From DATMBL01 sp050735975 (lineage in GTDB: Bacteria; Desulfobacterota; Binatia; UBA9968): DNA of 53,627 nt. Each line of letters opens with the position of its first letter. The first letter of the stretch is position 1. The stretch spans positions 1 through 53,627 of the forward strand of contig JBOHVS010000168.1 in the NCBI GenBank assembly GCA_050735975.1, written 5' to 3'. The notes beneath the pieces are model-generated. The model saw only the letters and a program-made list of their open reading frames with translations, was not told the origin of the DNA and did no database searches. Positions 32,260 to 41,194 of this stretch are shown piece by piece. Both the position numbers and the translations under genes were made by a program.

Positions 32260-33435
32260 ATGGCCAAGACTTTTCAGGAAATAATGGCCGATGCGCGCAA
32301 GGAAATACCCGAAGTAACCGCGCAGCAGGTGTCCGATCTGCTGAAAAATAATGGCAAATCGTCTGTAGTTCTAGACGTTCGTGAAAAAGATGAGTGGCGT
32401 GAGGGCCATCTTGAGGGAGCCGTGTCGCTGCCGCGCGGTTTTCTCGAAATCAAAGTGGAAACCGCCGTCCCCGACAAGTCGACGCCGATTATCGCCTACT
32501 GCGCCGGCGGCGTCCGATCGCTGTTGGCCGCGAAGATCATGAGGGAGATGGGGTACCAAAATGTCTCATCCATGGCGGGCGGTTACGCTGCCTGGAAAAA
32601 CGCCGGATACAAGTGGGTCCAAGATTTTCAATACACCCCGGAGCAGCTTGTGCGCTACAGCCGCCACTTCCTGTTGCCGGAAGTCGGTGAAGAGGGCCAA
32701 GCTAAGCTTCTGCAGGCCAAAGTCTTTATGGTGGGCGCCGGCGGACTCGGTTGCCCATCAGCTTACTATCTCGCCGCGGCCGGAGTCGGCACCCTCGGCA
32801 TCATCGACAACGACGTGGTCGATATATCCAATCTGCAGCGGCAAATTCTCCATACCAACGATCGGGTGGGCAAGCCCAAAGTCGAATCCGCTAAGCAAAC
32901 CCTTCAGTCTTTGAATCCGGACGTCAAGGTCATCACTTATCAGGAGAAACTCACTTCGTCGAATATCATGGATCTTCTCAAGGATTACGATATCGTCGTC
33001 GATGGCTCCGACAACTTCCCCACACGATATCTGGTAAACGATGCCTGTATCCTTGCAAAAAAGCCGAACGTGCACGGGAGCATATTTCAATTCGAGGGGC
33101 AAGCCACAGTTTTTTACCCCGGGAAGGGACCCTGCTACCGCTGCCTCTATCCCGAGCCGCCGCCCCCGGACATGGCGCCAAGCTGCCAGGAGGCCGGCGT
33201 GCTGGGTGTTCTCCCGGGCTTGATTGGCGTTATCGAGGCCCTTGAGGCGATCAAACTGATCCTCGGCAAAGGAGACAGTCTCATCGGCAAGCTTTTGTGC
33301 TTCAATACCTTAACTATGGAGATCAATACCCTCAAGCTCAGGCGCGATGCCAACTGTCCGATATGCGGGGACAGGCCCACCATCCATGAGCTCATTGATT
33401 ACGAAGAGTTTTGCAGCTTGCGCGCCGCGCACTAG
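32260..33435 (+). CDS. moeB: Rhodanese-MoeB/ThiF fusion, ubiquitin-like protein adenylyltransferase
   Basis: A 391-residue two-domain protein. A rhodanese domain comes first (residues ~15-120, with active Cys81 in AYCAGGVRS), followed by an E1-like adenylyltransferase (125-390). It adenylates the C-terminal glycine of MoaD/ThiS-type sulfur carriers and can pass sulfur to them. The nucleotide motif is VGAGGLGCPSAYYLAAAG, Cys309 is in SCQEAGVLG, and the zinc ligands are Cys292/Cys295 (PCYRC) and Cys366/Cys369 (NCPIC). MOCS3-type proteins have the rhodanese at the other end, so the order here is reversed. GAGGAGGA precedes the ATG. Its stop overlaps the stop of the convergent rluB-like gene. Confidence 0.92.
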   Translation: MAKTFQEIMADARKEIPEVTAQQVSDLLKNNGKSSVVLDVREKDEWREGHLEGAVSLPRGFLEIKVETAVPDKSTPIIAYCAGGVRSLLAAKIMREMGYQNVSSMAGGYAAWKNAGYKWVQDFQYTPEQLVRYSRHFLLPEVGEEGQAKLLQAKVFMVGAGGLGCPSAYYLAAAGVGTLGIIDNDVVDISNLQRQILHTNDRVGKPKVESAKQTLQSLNPDVKVITYQEKLTSSNIMDLLKDYDIVVDGSDNFPTRYLVNDACILAKKPNVHGSIFQFEGQATVFYPGKGPCYRCLYPEPPPPDMAPSCQEAGVLGVLPGLIGVIEALEAIKLILGKGDSLIGKLLCFNTLTMEINTLKLRRDANCPICGDRPTIHELIDYEEFCSLRAAH

Positions 33436-34163
33436 CGAGACAAGCCGACTGCCTTTTTCAATGCGGCAACGTCGGCTTGCGACAAAGAACGAATAGCTCC
33501 GGGCGGAAGCGAGCCCAGGGATATCGGCCCCACCCGATCGCGAATCAGCTTTTCGACGAAGTAACCTAGCGCCGCGAACATCCTCCTCACTTCTCGGTTC
33601 CGCCCTTCGTGGACTTCGATTTCGACCCATGCGTTCTTCTTGAGCTTTTCGATAACACGCACGCGCGCCGGAGCGGTAATGCGGTCTTCCAACCGAATTC
33701 CTTTGCGCAGGCAGGAAAGTTCTTCTTCCGAAGGGCAAGCGCTGAGCTTGACCTGGTAGCGCTTCTTGACCCCGAAGCGCGGGTGGGTCAGGCGCTGGGC
33801 GACCTCGCCGTCGTTGGTCAAGAGCAATAAACCGGACGAATTGTAATCGAGCCGTCCGACTGGAAACACCCTTTGCCGCTGCCCCAGACGTTCCACGAAT
33901 GGAGACAAGTCCGGCCGGCCGCGCGGGTCGTTAAGGGTTGTAATAACTCCTGGCGGTTTGTGGAAGGCAAAATAAAGAGGCGAAGCGGACGGTTTGATCC
34001 GTTTGCCGTCTACCTTGATGCTATCTTTCGCCGGATCGGCCTGCGAGCCCAGTTTTCTGATGACTGAACCATTGACGGAAACGCGGCCCTCGAGAATCCA
34101 CTGCTCCGCTTCCCTGCGTGAAGCCAGTCCCGCCCGCGCCAGGATTTTTTGCAGCCGTTCCAT
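33432..34163 (-). CDS. rluB: Pseudouridine synthase, RsuA/RluB family
   Basis: A 243-residue rRNA pseudouridine synthase. The N-terminal S4 RNA-binding domain reads LQKILARAGLASRREAEQWI. The catalytic domain has the conserved aspartate in GRLDYNSSGLLLLTNDG and the ending RNREVRRMFAALGY. It modifies a uridine in 23S or 16S rRNA; RluB is favoured by the context after scpB, a common pairing. It is the last gene of the minus-strand scpA-scpB run, separated from scpB by 200 bases that carry two hairpins. Confidence 0.93.
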   Translation of the reverse strand: MERLQKILARAGLASRREAEQWILEGRVSVNGSVIRKLGSQADPAKDSIKVDGKRIKPSASPLYFAFHKPPGVITTLNDPRGRPDLSPFVERLGQRQRVFPVGRLDYNSSGLLLLTNDGEVAQRLTHPRFGVKKRYQVKLSACPSEEELSCLRKGIRLEDRITAPARVRVIEKLKKNAWVEIEVHEGRNREVRRMFAALGYFVEKLIRDRVGPISLGSLPPGAIRSLSQADVAALKKAVGLSR

Positions 34164-34210
34164 TGCACTTAACGAACCATGTATGAATCTGCCTGCTTCG
34201 CCCTACGATA

Positions 34211-34344
34211 GACTGAAGGCGCGGCTCCCTTGACCGCGCCTTCAGTCCTGAGCTTGTCGAGAGATCAGCATGAACGGAATAGCATTTGGCGATTTCATGG
34301 TCCCTCCGTTCGCCCTGAGCCAGGTCGAAGGGTGAACGGAGGGA
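34211..34344. repeat. Two strong hairpins between scpB and rluB (repeat family B)
   Basis: First: GACTGAAGGCGCGG (34211-34224) pairs perfectly with CCGCGCCTTCAGTC (34234-34247) over 9 nt. Second: TCCCTCCGTTCGCCCT (34301-34316) pairs with AGGGTGAACGGAGGGA (34329-34344), one G-U, around GAGCCAGGTCGA. The loop core resembles the CTGAGC-GTCGAAGG dispersed repeat also found inside the element at 31061-31171. They may act as terminators or processing sites between the two genes. Confidence 0.75.
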
Positions 34345-34364
34345 TTTTCAACGGCGAGATCCTC

Positions 34365-34937
34365 TTACTCTTCCACGTGCTCAAGCGGAATCTGTTCCCC
34401 GGGAATCTCAGGGAGAACCATTTCTTCCATTTCCTTCATGGTCGGCAGGTGGGACAGGTCCTTGAGGTTGAACAACTGCAAAAATTCCTGCGTCGTGCCG
34501 TATAGAAAAGGCCGCCCCGGCACATCTTTCCGAGCGACGGCGCGTATCAAATTACGCTCCAGAAGCGTATTGATGACCCCATCGACATCGACGCCGCGTA
34601 TCGCTTCAATTTCGGCTTTCGTGATCGGCTGCCGGTAAGCAATGATGGCTAGAGTCTCCAGGGTCGCGCGGCTCATTCGCGCAGGCCGGCCGCCGAGAAA
34701 TTTCTTCACCCAATCTGCATTCACTTTCGCGGTCCGCATCTGATATCCCCCGGCGACTTCCGACAGGCGTATTCCCCGCCCGTTAGTCTCCAGATTCTCC
34801 TGCAGTTCCTCCAACGCGGCGCGAATATCGTTCTTATCGACCCCGTCGAGAACGTCGCTTAGCCGTTGGATCGCGAGCGGAGCTTCGGCGACAAACAGCA
34901 AACTCTCAAGGATCGACTTCAGATCTTCACGTTCCAT
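34365..34937 (-). CDS. scpB: Segregation and condensation protein ScpB
   Basis: A 190-residue ScpB, the winged-helix kite subunit that joins ScpA and SMC in the chromosome-organising complex. Visible segments are LKSILESLLFVAEAPLAIQRL, SRATLETLAIIAYRQPITKAEIE and the following VDVDGVINTLLERNLI, all core ScpB features. Its ATG lies inside the end of scpA (11-base overlap), which indicates translational coupling. smc is not in the window. Confidence 0.95.
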   Translation of the reverse strand: MEREDLKSILESLLFVAEAPLAIQRLSDVLDGVDKNDIRAALEELQENLETNGRGIRLSEVAGGYQMRTAKVNADWVKKFLGGRPARMSRATLETLAIIAYRQPITKAEIEAIRGVDVDGVINTLLERNLIRAVARKDVPGRPFLYGTTQEFLQLFNLKDLSHLPTMKEMEEMVLPEIPGEQIPLEHVEE

Positions 34938-35697
34938 GCTGCTCTTCCTCAGTCCCCTGCGACGCGACGATTGTCGCGGCTTGATCCATTTCCCCGACCG
35001 GCTCGATCAGGATAGGACCCGTCAGCTCTTCCTGGAAGATCCGGACCGCGCGCATCTTGACAAGTTCCAACATGGCGAGAAAAGTCACGATGACGTCCAT
35101 GCGCGTCTTTACTTCGGCGAAAAGCGACTCAAACAACACTTTTCGGTTGACTCGCAACGCGTCGAGCAGCAGGGTCATTTTGTCCCGCACGGTGACTTTA
35201 TCGAGGGTCACCTCGTGAAACGAGTCCTTCGGTAGCCGTTCCAGCACGCGGCGCAGCGCGGTCAAGAGTTCGAAAACCGACACCTCGCGAAACCCCGCGG
35301 GCTCGACCTTGTCTGCCGGAGCCGCGGAACGGATGAACACGTCCCGCGCCAATAATTCCCTTTGCTCGAGCTGATCCGCCGCTTCCTTGAATCGTTGATA
35401 CTCGAGCAGCCGGCGCACCAGCTCGTCGCGCGGGTCGGCGCCCTCTTCTTCGTCAGTTTCGTCGTCTCCATCAGGCAAGAGCATGCGGGATTTAATGTGT
35501 ATCAGAGTAGCCGCCATGACCAGAAACTCCCCGGCAACGTCCAGGTTCAAGCTCTGCATGAGCTCCAACGTGGCGAGGTACTGTTCGGTTATCGTCGCGA
35601 TCGGAATATCGGTGATGCTGACCTCGTTTTTCTTTATGAGATGAAGGAGAAGGTCCAAAGGGCCTTCGAAGATCTCGAGCTGTACTTGCGTGCTCAC
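34927..35697 (-). CDS. scpA: Segregation and condensation protein ScpA
   Basis: A 256-residue kleisin ScpA. The N-terminal SMC-neck contact region is VQLEIFEGPLDLLLHLIKKN with DIPIATITEQYLATLE. The C-terminal winged helix has VIVTFLAMLELVKMRAVRIFQ. The middle acidic stretch DGDDETDEEEGAD is a typical linker. It starts with GTG, overlapping the TGA of trpS (GTGA), so trpS, scpA and scpB are translated as a unit. It acts with SMC and ScpB in chromosome segregation. Confidence 0.95.
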   Translation of the reverse strand: MSTQVQLEIFEGPLDLLLHLIKKNEVSITDIPIATITEQYLATLELMQSLNLDVAGEFLVMAATLIHIKSRMLLPDGDDETDEEEGADPRDELVRRLLEYQRFKEAADQLEQRELLARDVFIRSAAPADKVEPAGFREVSVFELLTALRRVLERLPKDSFHEVTLDKVTVRDKMTLLLDALRVNRKVLFESLFAEVKTRMDVIVTFLAMLELVKMRAVRIFQEELTGPILIEPVGEMDQAATIVASQGTEEEQHGT

Positions 35698-36671
35698 AGC
35701 TCTAAAGTCCCTCGAACTTCCGCCATGGTCTCCGCCGCCTTCTGTTGCGCGACCCGGCTGCCGGCTACGAGAGCGTCTTCTACTTCCGTCGGTTTGCTTT
35801 CGTAAGCGGCTCGCTTTTCCCGGAACGGGGCGAGATCTTCGACAACGTGTTTGATCATTATTTTCTTACACTCGAGGCAACCGATCCCTGCGGTGCGGCA
35901 TCCTTGGGTGACATACTCAATCTCCCCGGGCGTGCAGTATACTTTATGGAGTTGAAAGGCCGGGCATTTCTCGGGTTCTCCCGGATCGGTCCTTTTTACG
36001 CGCGCCGGATCGGTCATCATCCGGCTAAGTTTTTTGTCGATATCCTCCGGCGGATCGGAAAGAAAGACCGCGTTGCCGTAGCTCTTGCTCATCTTTCGCC
36101 CGTCCAGACCGGGGAGTTTTTGCGTCTCGGTCAAAAGCACTTCCGGTTCCGGAAAGATCGGCCGGTACAGTTGATTAAAGCGGCGGACGATTTCACGCGT
36201 CAACTCTACGTGCGGCGCCTGATCGACGCCGACGGGGACTTTGTTCGCCTTGTACATCGTGATGTCCGCCGCCTGCAGCACAGGATAGCCCAAAAAGCCG
36301 TAAGTCGAGAGATCTTTGCCGGTTAATTCCTTGATCTGCTCCTTATAGGTCGGATTGCGCTCCAGCCAAGCGACCGGCGTGATCATCGAAAAAAACAGAT
36401 GCAACTCGGCATGTTCCTTTACATGCGATTGGCGGAACAGGACGCTGCGGGAGGGATCCAGTCCGACGCTCAACCAGTCCATCACCATTTCCAGAGTGTT
36501 CTGCCGGATGCCCTGCGGGGTTGCGTAATCCGTGGTGAGCGCATGCCAGTCGGCGACGAAGAAAAAACAACGATAACTCTGCTGCAGCTTTAACCAATTC
36601 TTAAGCGCCCCATGGAGGTGCCCCAGGTGAAGGCGTCCGGTGGGTCGCATTCCGCTAACGATGGTCTCCAT
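35694..36671 (-). CDS. trpS: Tryptophanyl-tRNA synthetase
   Basis: A 325-residue class I aminoacyl-tRNA synthetase that charges tRNA-Trp. The HIGH-type motif is TGRLHLGHLHG, the KMSKS loop is DGRKMSKSYGNAVF, and the tryptophan-pocket region YPVLQAADITMYKANKVPVG is clear. The open frame runs further upstream, but that part is the shadow of the M50 gene; the ATG at 36669-36671, which begins METIVSGMRPTG, is the family start. It lies 11 nt after the M50 gene and overlaps scpA. Cysteine-containing GCLECKKIMIKH near the C terminus is seen in a subset of TrpS proteins. Confidence 0.96.
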   Translation of the reverse strand: METIVSGMRPTGRLHLGHLHGALKNWLKLQQSYRCFFFVADWHALTTDYATPQGIRQNTLEMVMDWLSVGLDPSRSVLFRQSHVKEHAELHLFFSMITPVAWLERNPTYKEQIKELTGKDLSTYGFLGYPVLQAADITMYKANKVPVGVDQAPHVELTREIVRRFNQLYRPIFPEPEVLLTETQKLPGLDGRKMSKSYGNAVFLSDPPEDIDKKLSRMMTDPARVKRTDPGEPEKCPAFQLHKVYCTPGEIEYVTQGCRTAGIGCLECKKIMIKHVVEDLAPFREKRAAYESKPTEVEDALVAGSRVAQQKAAETMAEVRGTLEL

Positions 36672-36682
36672 AATCGGCCCTA

Positions 36683-37354
36683 TTAAAGTAACCGGAAGTA
36701 AAAATTCAACAAGTAATCTATCGGCGGCCCGATGATCGTTTCCAAAGTCCGCGTCATTAGCAGCACTATCAGAATGAGAAACCCGAAAGGCTCCACGCGC
36801 GCGACCACGGAGGAATGCGGTTCCGGCAATAAACCAACAAGTACCCGGCCGCCGTCCAGCGGCGGCAATGGAAGCGCATTGAACACCGCCAGCACGACAT
36901 TGATGATAACCGCGTTTCTCGCCATGAACGCGACCGGCGCAAAAAAACCGACCATGGCGGATTGCGCGCCGCCCCCGGCCGCCGCGGTAAAAACCGGCAG
37001 CGCCAGCTTGAGAAAAACAACCGCGCAAAGGGCCAACAGCAAGTTCGTGGCCGGACCGGCCAGCGCCACCCAGATCATATCTCGCTTGGGATTGCGAAGA
37101 TTCTGAAAGTTGACCGGGACCGGCTTGGCATAGCCGAAAAGAAAAGGTGAATTGGCGACGATCAAAAGCAATGGCAGCAATACCGTGCCGAAAAGATCTA
37201 TATGAGCTATCGGGTTGAGCGTTAGTCTTCCCATGCGCGCGGCAGTCGAATCCCCAAGCCGGTAGGCCACCCAACCATGGGCAACCTCGTGAAAGACTAT
37301 CGCGGTTAGAACCGGGATCGCCCAGAGCGCGATTTGTCGTATTGTTTCTTCCAA
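36683..37354 (-). CDS. Site-2 protease family (M50) membrane metallopeptidase
   Basis: A 223-residue polytopic protein with the intramembrane zinc protease motif FHEVAHGWVA (H-E-x-x-H) and the partner NALPLPPLDGGRV, where Asp would be the third ligand. LTLNPIAHIDLFGT follows the first motif, as in the FtsH-independent YwhC/S2P group 3. Five or six spans. No PDZ domain, so it is the short form and not RseP. It is commonly found before trpS and scpA in related genomes. Substrate unknown. Confidence 0.92.
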   Translation of the reverse strand: MEETIRQIALWAIPVLTAIVFHEVAHGWVAYRLGDSTAARMGRLTLNPIAHIDLFGTVLLPLLLIVANSPFLFGYAKPVPVNFQNLRNPKRDMIWVALAGPATNLLLALCAVVFLKLALPVFTAAAGGGAQSAMVGFFAPVAFMARNAVIINVVLAVFNALPLPPLDGGRVLVGLLPEPHSSVVARVEPFGFLILIVLLMTRTLETIIGPPIDYLLNFYFRLL

Positions 37355-37402
37355 AAGCGGTATGGACTTACCGATGCTTCACAGACTTTAAACAACTTGC
37401 TT

Positions 37403-37497
37403 GCAGGCCCGGTCAAAAAGGTTGCAGATGCGCGAGAATCAAAGGAGCGCAGTCGCGATCGAGCACAACAAAACAAATGAGCCTACTTCAACAGCCT
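37403..37497. mobile_element. Degraded MITE-like element with CAGGC...GCCTG ends
   Basis: The left end CAGGCCCGGTCAAAAAGG and right end CTTCAACAGCCTG are imperfect inverted repeats. Inner segments GCAGATGCGCGAG and GGAGCGC...ATCGAGC align with those of the element at 47544-47697. No coding capacity. It lies in the 200-base gap between xerD and the M50 gene, with nothing else of note there. Confidence 0.5.
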
Positions 37498-37553
37498 GTT
37501 AAGTTATGAATACGGCAAGCCCTTTAAAAACACAAGCTTAAAAAGCGCAGATC

Positions 37554-37580
37554 TCCATCACTCCACTACTCCATCACTCC
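37554..37580. repeat. Tandem array with 8-nt period overlapping the 3' end of xerD
   Basis: TCCATCAC, TCCACTAC, TCCATCAC, TCC in phase. The last codons of xerD (SDGVVE) and its stop come from this array, so the array has extended into the gene end or supplied its stop. Confidence 0.6.
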
Positions 37581-38499
37581 GTTTGTTTGATTTTATACCG
37601 CCTTCTCTCGGGTGAAAACGGCGATGCGCTTCTTTGAGCCGGGCACCGTTGACGTGAGTATAGATCTGGGTGGTTGCTATATCCGCGTGCCCCAGCATGG
37701 TTTGAACCGAACGAAGATCGGCGCCGCCTTCGAGCAGGTGAGTTGCAAAGGAATGGCGCAACATATGGGGCGTCACCTGCTTCTCTATACCGGCCGCGAG
37801 GGCATAGCGGCGAATGAGCTTCCAAAAACCTTGCCGGGTCAAAGGACGACCGGATCTGGTGAGAAACAGAAACGGGCTCGACCTCGCCTTGAGGAGCTTC
37901 GGGCGTATCTCGCGGGTGTAAGAAAGGAGTTTTTCTTTAGCCCAACGACCGAAGGGCACGGCCCGAACCTTCGATCCTTTGCCTTTGACGATGAGGAAAT
38001 CGCCCTGGAGGTCGATTTGCTGCGTTTTGAGCGAGACGAGTTCGGAAACCCGAAGGCCGGTCGCATACAACAGTTCGAGCATCGTTCCGTCGCGCTGACC
38101 GAGGGGCCCGGCAGGGTCGGGTTGATTCAACAGCAGTCGCACATCGTCGCCGGAAAGAAGCCCGGGCAGTTTTCTGTGGCCGGGCAACAGATGAAACGAC
38201 GGCAGCCAATGGCCGGTAAGAACGCCTTCCGTTTCCAGGAAGCGATGGAAACGGCGCAGGGTCACCACTTGCCGCGCGATCGATCGCGGATTTAGGCGCT
38301 TTGCCCGGAGCGTGGCGATGAACGAACGAAGATGGATCGCCTCGACCTCTTCCCATGACGCTATGCTCCTTCCGGCCAGGAACTCAGCGAGCCGCGCGAG
38401 GTCGCGACTATAGGCCTCGACCGTATTCTTGGCCAAACCCTTCTCAACGACGATCATACTGAGAAAGGAGTCAATGAGCGGGCTGAGCGACTCTTTCAT
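37558..38499 (-). CDS. xerD: Tyrosine recombinase XerD/XerC
   Basis: A 313-residue tyrosine recombinase for chromosome dimer resolution at dif. The N-terminal SAM-like domain is VVEKGLAKNTVEAYSRDLARL. The catalytic set is Arg in LYATGLRVSELVSL, Lys in VKGKGSKVRAVP, His-x-x-Arg in HMLRHSFATHLL, His in LGHADIATTQ and Tyr in IYTHV. The length fits XerD/XerC (about 295-310), slightly extended by repeat-encoded residues at the C terminus. The ATG at 38499 lies inside the end of glnD (29-base overlap), so expression is likely coupled. Confidence 0.93.
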   Translation of the reverse strand: MKESLSPLIDSFLSMIVVEKGLAKNTVEAYSRDLARLAEFLAGRSIASWEEVEAIHLRSFIATLRAKRLNPRSIARQVVTLRRFHRFLETEGVLTGHWLPSFHLLPGHRKLPGLLSGDDVRLLLNQPDPAGPLGQRDGTMLELLYATGLRVSELVSLKTQQIDLQGDFLIVKGKGSKVRAVPFGRWAKEKLLSYTREIRPKLLKARSSPFLFLTRSGRPLTRQGFWKLIRRYALAAGIEKQVTPHMLRHSFATHLLEGGADLRSVQTMLGHADIATTQIYTHVNGARLKEAHRRFHPREGGIKSNKRSDGVVE

Positions 38500-41179
38500 C
38501 CTGGGGGACGAGGCGTTCGTAAAGCGACTGACGGATCAGATTCAACCGGACAGTGTTCTGGACCTTACCGCCATTTTCGTCCGTTACGTAAAACACGTCG
38601 GCCACCTGGTCGACGTTGGTCGATATCTTGGCGACATGGATGGACAGCCCCAATTGGTGCAGTCCGTAGGTGATTGCAAACAATACGCCGATCCTGTCCT
38701 CCGTAAAAATCTCAACAATGGTGAAGCCGTCCGAGGCTTCATTATCGATTTGTACGACCGTCGCCACCTTTGGCACTCGCTTGTGAATAAGGGGAGAGCG
38801 CTGCGACCCCTCCACCAACCGGGCCACGTCGATCCGGCCGTCGAGAACGTCGTCCAAGGTCGAGCGAAACTTGGTCCACTTTTGCGCGTCTACAACGGTC
38901 TGACCCCGGCCACGGTGAGAAATACGGAATACGTCAAGAGCGAGACCCTCGGTGGAGGTAAAGATCCTGGCGTTGAGAATATCGAGCTTCAGGGCGGCCA
39001 GGACCCCCGTGATCGAGGCGAAAAGACCGGGACGGTCCTGAGTGCAGATCACAACCGACGTGCAATCTTTCTCCGGAAAGTGCTGTATCGTGCTCACGGC
39101 GCCTACGCCCTTAAATTGCTCCATCAGCTCGAAGTGGGCCGGGATTTCACCTTCCGGCGTAGAAAGGAAATACCGCTCCGGCATTGTATCCAGGAACCGG
39201 TTCACTCCGTCGGCGGGATACGTTTTGGTCAGCTCGCGACGCACCCTCCCCTGCAGCCTCCACAGTACGGCTCTGGCGTCCATGCCTCCGAATTCCCCTT
39301 TCTCCACCTCTTCCAGGACATCCAGTGTCTTGATGTACAGTTCTCCAAGCAGGGAACCCTTCCAGGGATTCCAAACATCCGGCCCAACGGCTTTTACATC
39401 CGCAAAAGTCAAAAGATAGAGCATCTTGAGGTTGTTCACGGTTCCTATGATATGCGCGAAATCACGGATGGTCTTCTCGTCTTCCAGATCGCGCCGGAAC
39501 GCCGTGGCGGTCATTAGCAAGTGATATCGCACCAGAAACTCCACGAGGCCCGCGTCGTCGACGTTCAACTGCATGCGTCGCGCAATTGAGCGCACCATCC
39601 GGGCGCCGATCTCCGAGTGTCCTCCGCCGAATCCTTTACCGATGTCATGGAACATGAGCCCCAGATAGAGCAGCTCGATCTTTTCCGCCTCGCGGGACAC
39701 CTGAGTCAGCAGCGGCAAGGTATCCCTGTATTCTCCCGCTTTGAGCTGTTCGATCTCCTTAATCAACCGAAGCGAATGCTGATCCACTGTGTAGATATGA
39801 TAAGCGTCATGGAGGACCATACAGAGCAGCCGGCCGAACTCCGGGATAAACGCCCCGAGCACCCCGCAGCGATGCATCTCGGACAGGGTTTCGTACACCC
39901 GTTCCTTCCATTTCAGGATTTCGAAGAACGGGATATTTCCTTCCGCCGAGCGGCGAAATCGCTCGTCGATCAGATCGAGGTTGTCGCGCAATAATTCCCG
40001 CGTGTCATGGCTTAGCTCGCAGCGCTGCTTTTGCATATCGGCGAACAGCCGCACCAGATTGCCGGGACCTGATCTGAGTATCTCCGGCTTTGTGACGGTG
40101 AGATGGCCTTGCGAAACTCGAACCCCCTCGCGCAGCGTTTTCGCGAACCTGTACCGCCCGCCGAAGAGCGTCCGCGAACAATCCGTCAGCCGGTGGATGA
40201 TAAGCGAGGTGATCCGGCTGATCTGGGCCGCGTGCAGGTAGTATTCACGCATGAAAATTTCGACGCCCTTTAATTTTTCCTCGCCTTGAAAGCCGAGCGC
40301 GCGACTGACCTTTTCCTGTTCCTCGAAGGTCAGCTGATCCTGGTGTTTAGCGGCGGAAAAATGAAGTTCGTTGCGAAGGCGGAGAAGAAAATCTTGGGAG
40401 GTTTTCAATTTAGCGGCGTCAGCCGAGTTCACGATCCTCTGAAGCGCCAGGGAATCGAGATCTTTAATGTTCTCTTTAACCCGCGCGATCCAACGGGCGG
40501 CATGGATGTCGCGAAGACCTCCCTCCCCTTCTTTGACGTCCGGCTCTAGAAGATAGATGGAACCGCCGTAATTTGCGTGCCGCGCCTTGCTTTCGGCAAC
40601 TTTCTCTTCGATGAACCGCCGAACTCTCTTTTGGACAAGGCGAGTCTCGACCATCTTGTCAAAATCGCCGTAGAGCGTGTAGTCACCGCAGAGGTATCGG
40701 GCATCCAGCAAGGCGGTCTTAACTCTCATATCCTGATCGGCCATCCGCATGCACTCGCTGATATTTCGCGTCGCATGGCCGACCTGAAGACCGGCGTCCC
40801 ATAGAGTGTAGAGCATTTTTTCCGTCACCGCCTCTACGTAAGGCGAGATTTTCCAGGCGTGCAAAAACAAGAGATCGATGTCCGAATGCGGATTCAGCTC
40901 TCCTCTGCCGTAGCCGCCCTGGGCTACCACGGCACATCCGGGATTCAGAATCGGGTATTGCCGTACGAAGTCGCGACTGATCGCGGCAAAAATATGGCGG
41001 ATCAGATGATCCATCATCGTGGAGTAGGCGGATACGATCTCCACGCCACCGGCGCCGGCCCTATGCCGCTCGAAGAGTGCGGCGCGACCCTTTTGCACAA
41101 AGAGCCGGGCGGCGGTCTTGAGATCCGCGCCGCGTTCGAGTTCATCGATGAGAGAACGAGATAGGGCTACTGCATCCAC
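38471..41179 (-). CDS. glnD: Bifunctional uridylyltransferase/uridylyl-removing enzyme GlnD
   Basis: A 902-residue PII uridylyltransferase that senses glutamine and modifies PII (GlnB/GlnK). Domain order: nucleotidyltransferase with GGYGRGELNPHSDIDLLF (~85-105), a helical linker, an HD hydrolase domain with MFHDIGKGFGGGHSE, and two ACT domains (CTQDRPGLFASITGVL and FTEDRIGVLFAITYGL). All key motifs are present, so both activities are expected. GAGGTGG precedes the ATG. It is 15 nt after amiC and overlaps xerD. No glnB or glnA lies in the window. Confidence 0.96.
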   Translation of the reverse strand: MDAVALSRSLIDELERGADLKTAARLFVQKGRAALFERHRAGAGGVEIVSAYSTMMDHLIRHIFAAISRDFVRQYPILNPGCAVVAQGGYGRGELNPHSDIDLLFLHAWKISPYVEAVTEKMLYTLWDAGLQVGHATRNISECMRMADQDMRVKTALLDARYLCGDYTLYGDFDKMVETRLVQKRVRRFIEEKVAESKARHANYGGSIYLLEPDVKEGEGGLRDIHAARWIARVKENIKDLDSLALQRIVNSADAAKLKTSQDFLLRLRNELHFSAAKHQDQLTFEEQEKVSRALGFQGEEKLKGVEIFMREYYLHAAQISRITSLIIHRLTDCSRTLFGGRYRFAKTLREGVRVSQGHLTVTKPEILRSGPGNLVRLFADMQKQRCELSHDTRELLRDNLDLIDERFRRSAEGNIPFFEILKWKERVYETLSEMHRCGVLGAFIPEFGRLLCMVLHDAYHIYTVDQHSLRLIKEIEQLKAGEYRDTLPLLTQVSREAEKIELLYLGLMFHDIGKGFGGGHSEIGARMVRSIARRMQLNVDDAGLVEFLVRYHLLMTATAFRRDLEDEKTIRDFAHIIGTVNNLKMLYLLTFADVKAVGPDVWNPWKGSLLGELYIKTLDVLEEVEKGEFGGMDARAVLWRLQGRVRRELTKTYPADGVNRFLDTMPERYFLSTPEGEIPAHFELMEQFKGVGAVSTIQHFPEKDCTSVVICTQDRPGLFASITGVLAALKLDILNARIFTSTEGLALDVFRISHRGRGQTVVDAQKWTKFRSTLDDVLDGRIDVARLVEGSQRSPLIHKRVPKVATVVQIDNEASDGFTIVEIFTEDRIGVLFAITYGLHQLGLSIHVAKISTNVDQVADVFYVTDENGGKVQNTVRLNLIRQSLYERLVPQDERVAQPAH

Positions 41180-41194
41180 CTCTATTTTTCCCTC

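Noticed and set aside
35694..37274. One long open frame joining trpS to an upstream 200-residue extension
   Set aside because: The extension is antisense-like shadow of the M50 gene in another frame; the family start METIVSGMRPTG lies at 36671.
38429..39517. 362-codon plus-strand frame opposite glnD
   Set aside because: The minus strand encodes both GlnD ACT domains; the plus frame has no domain.
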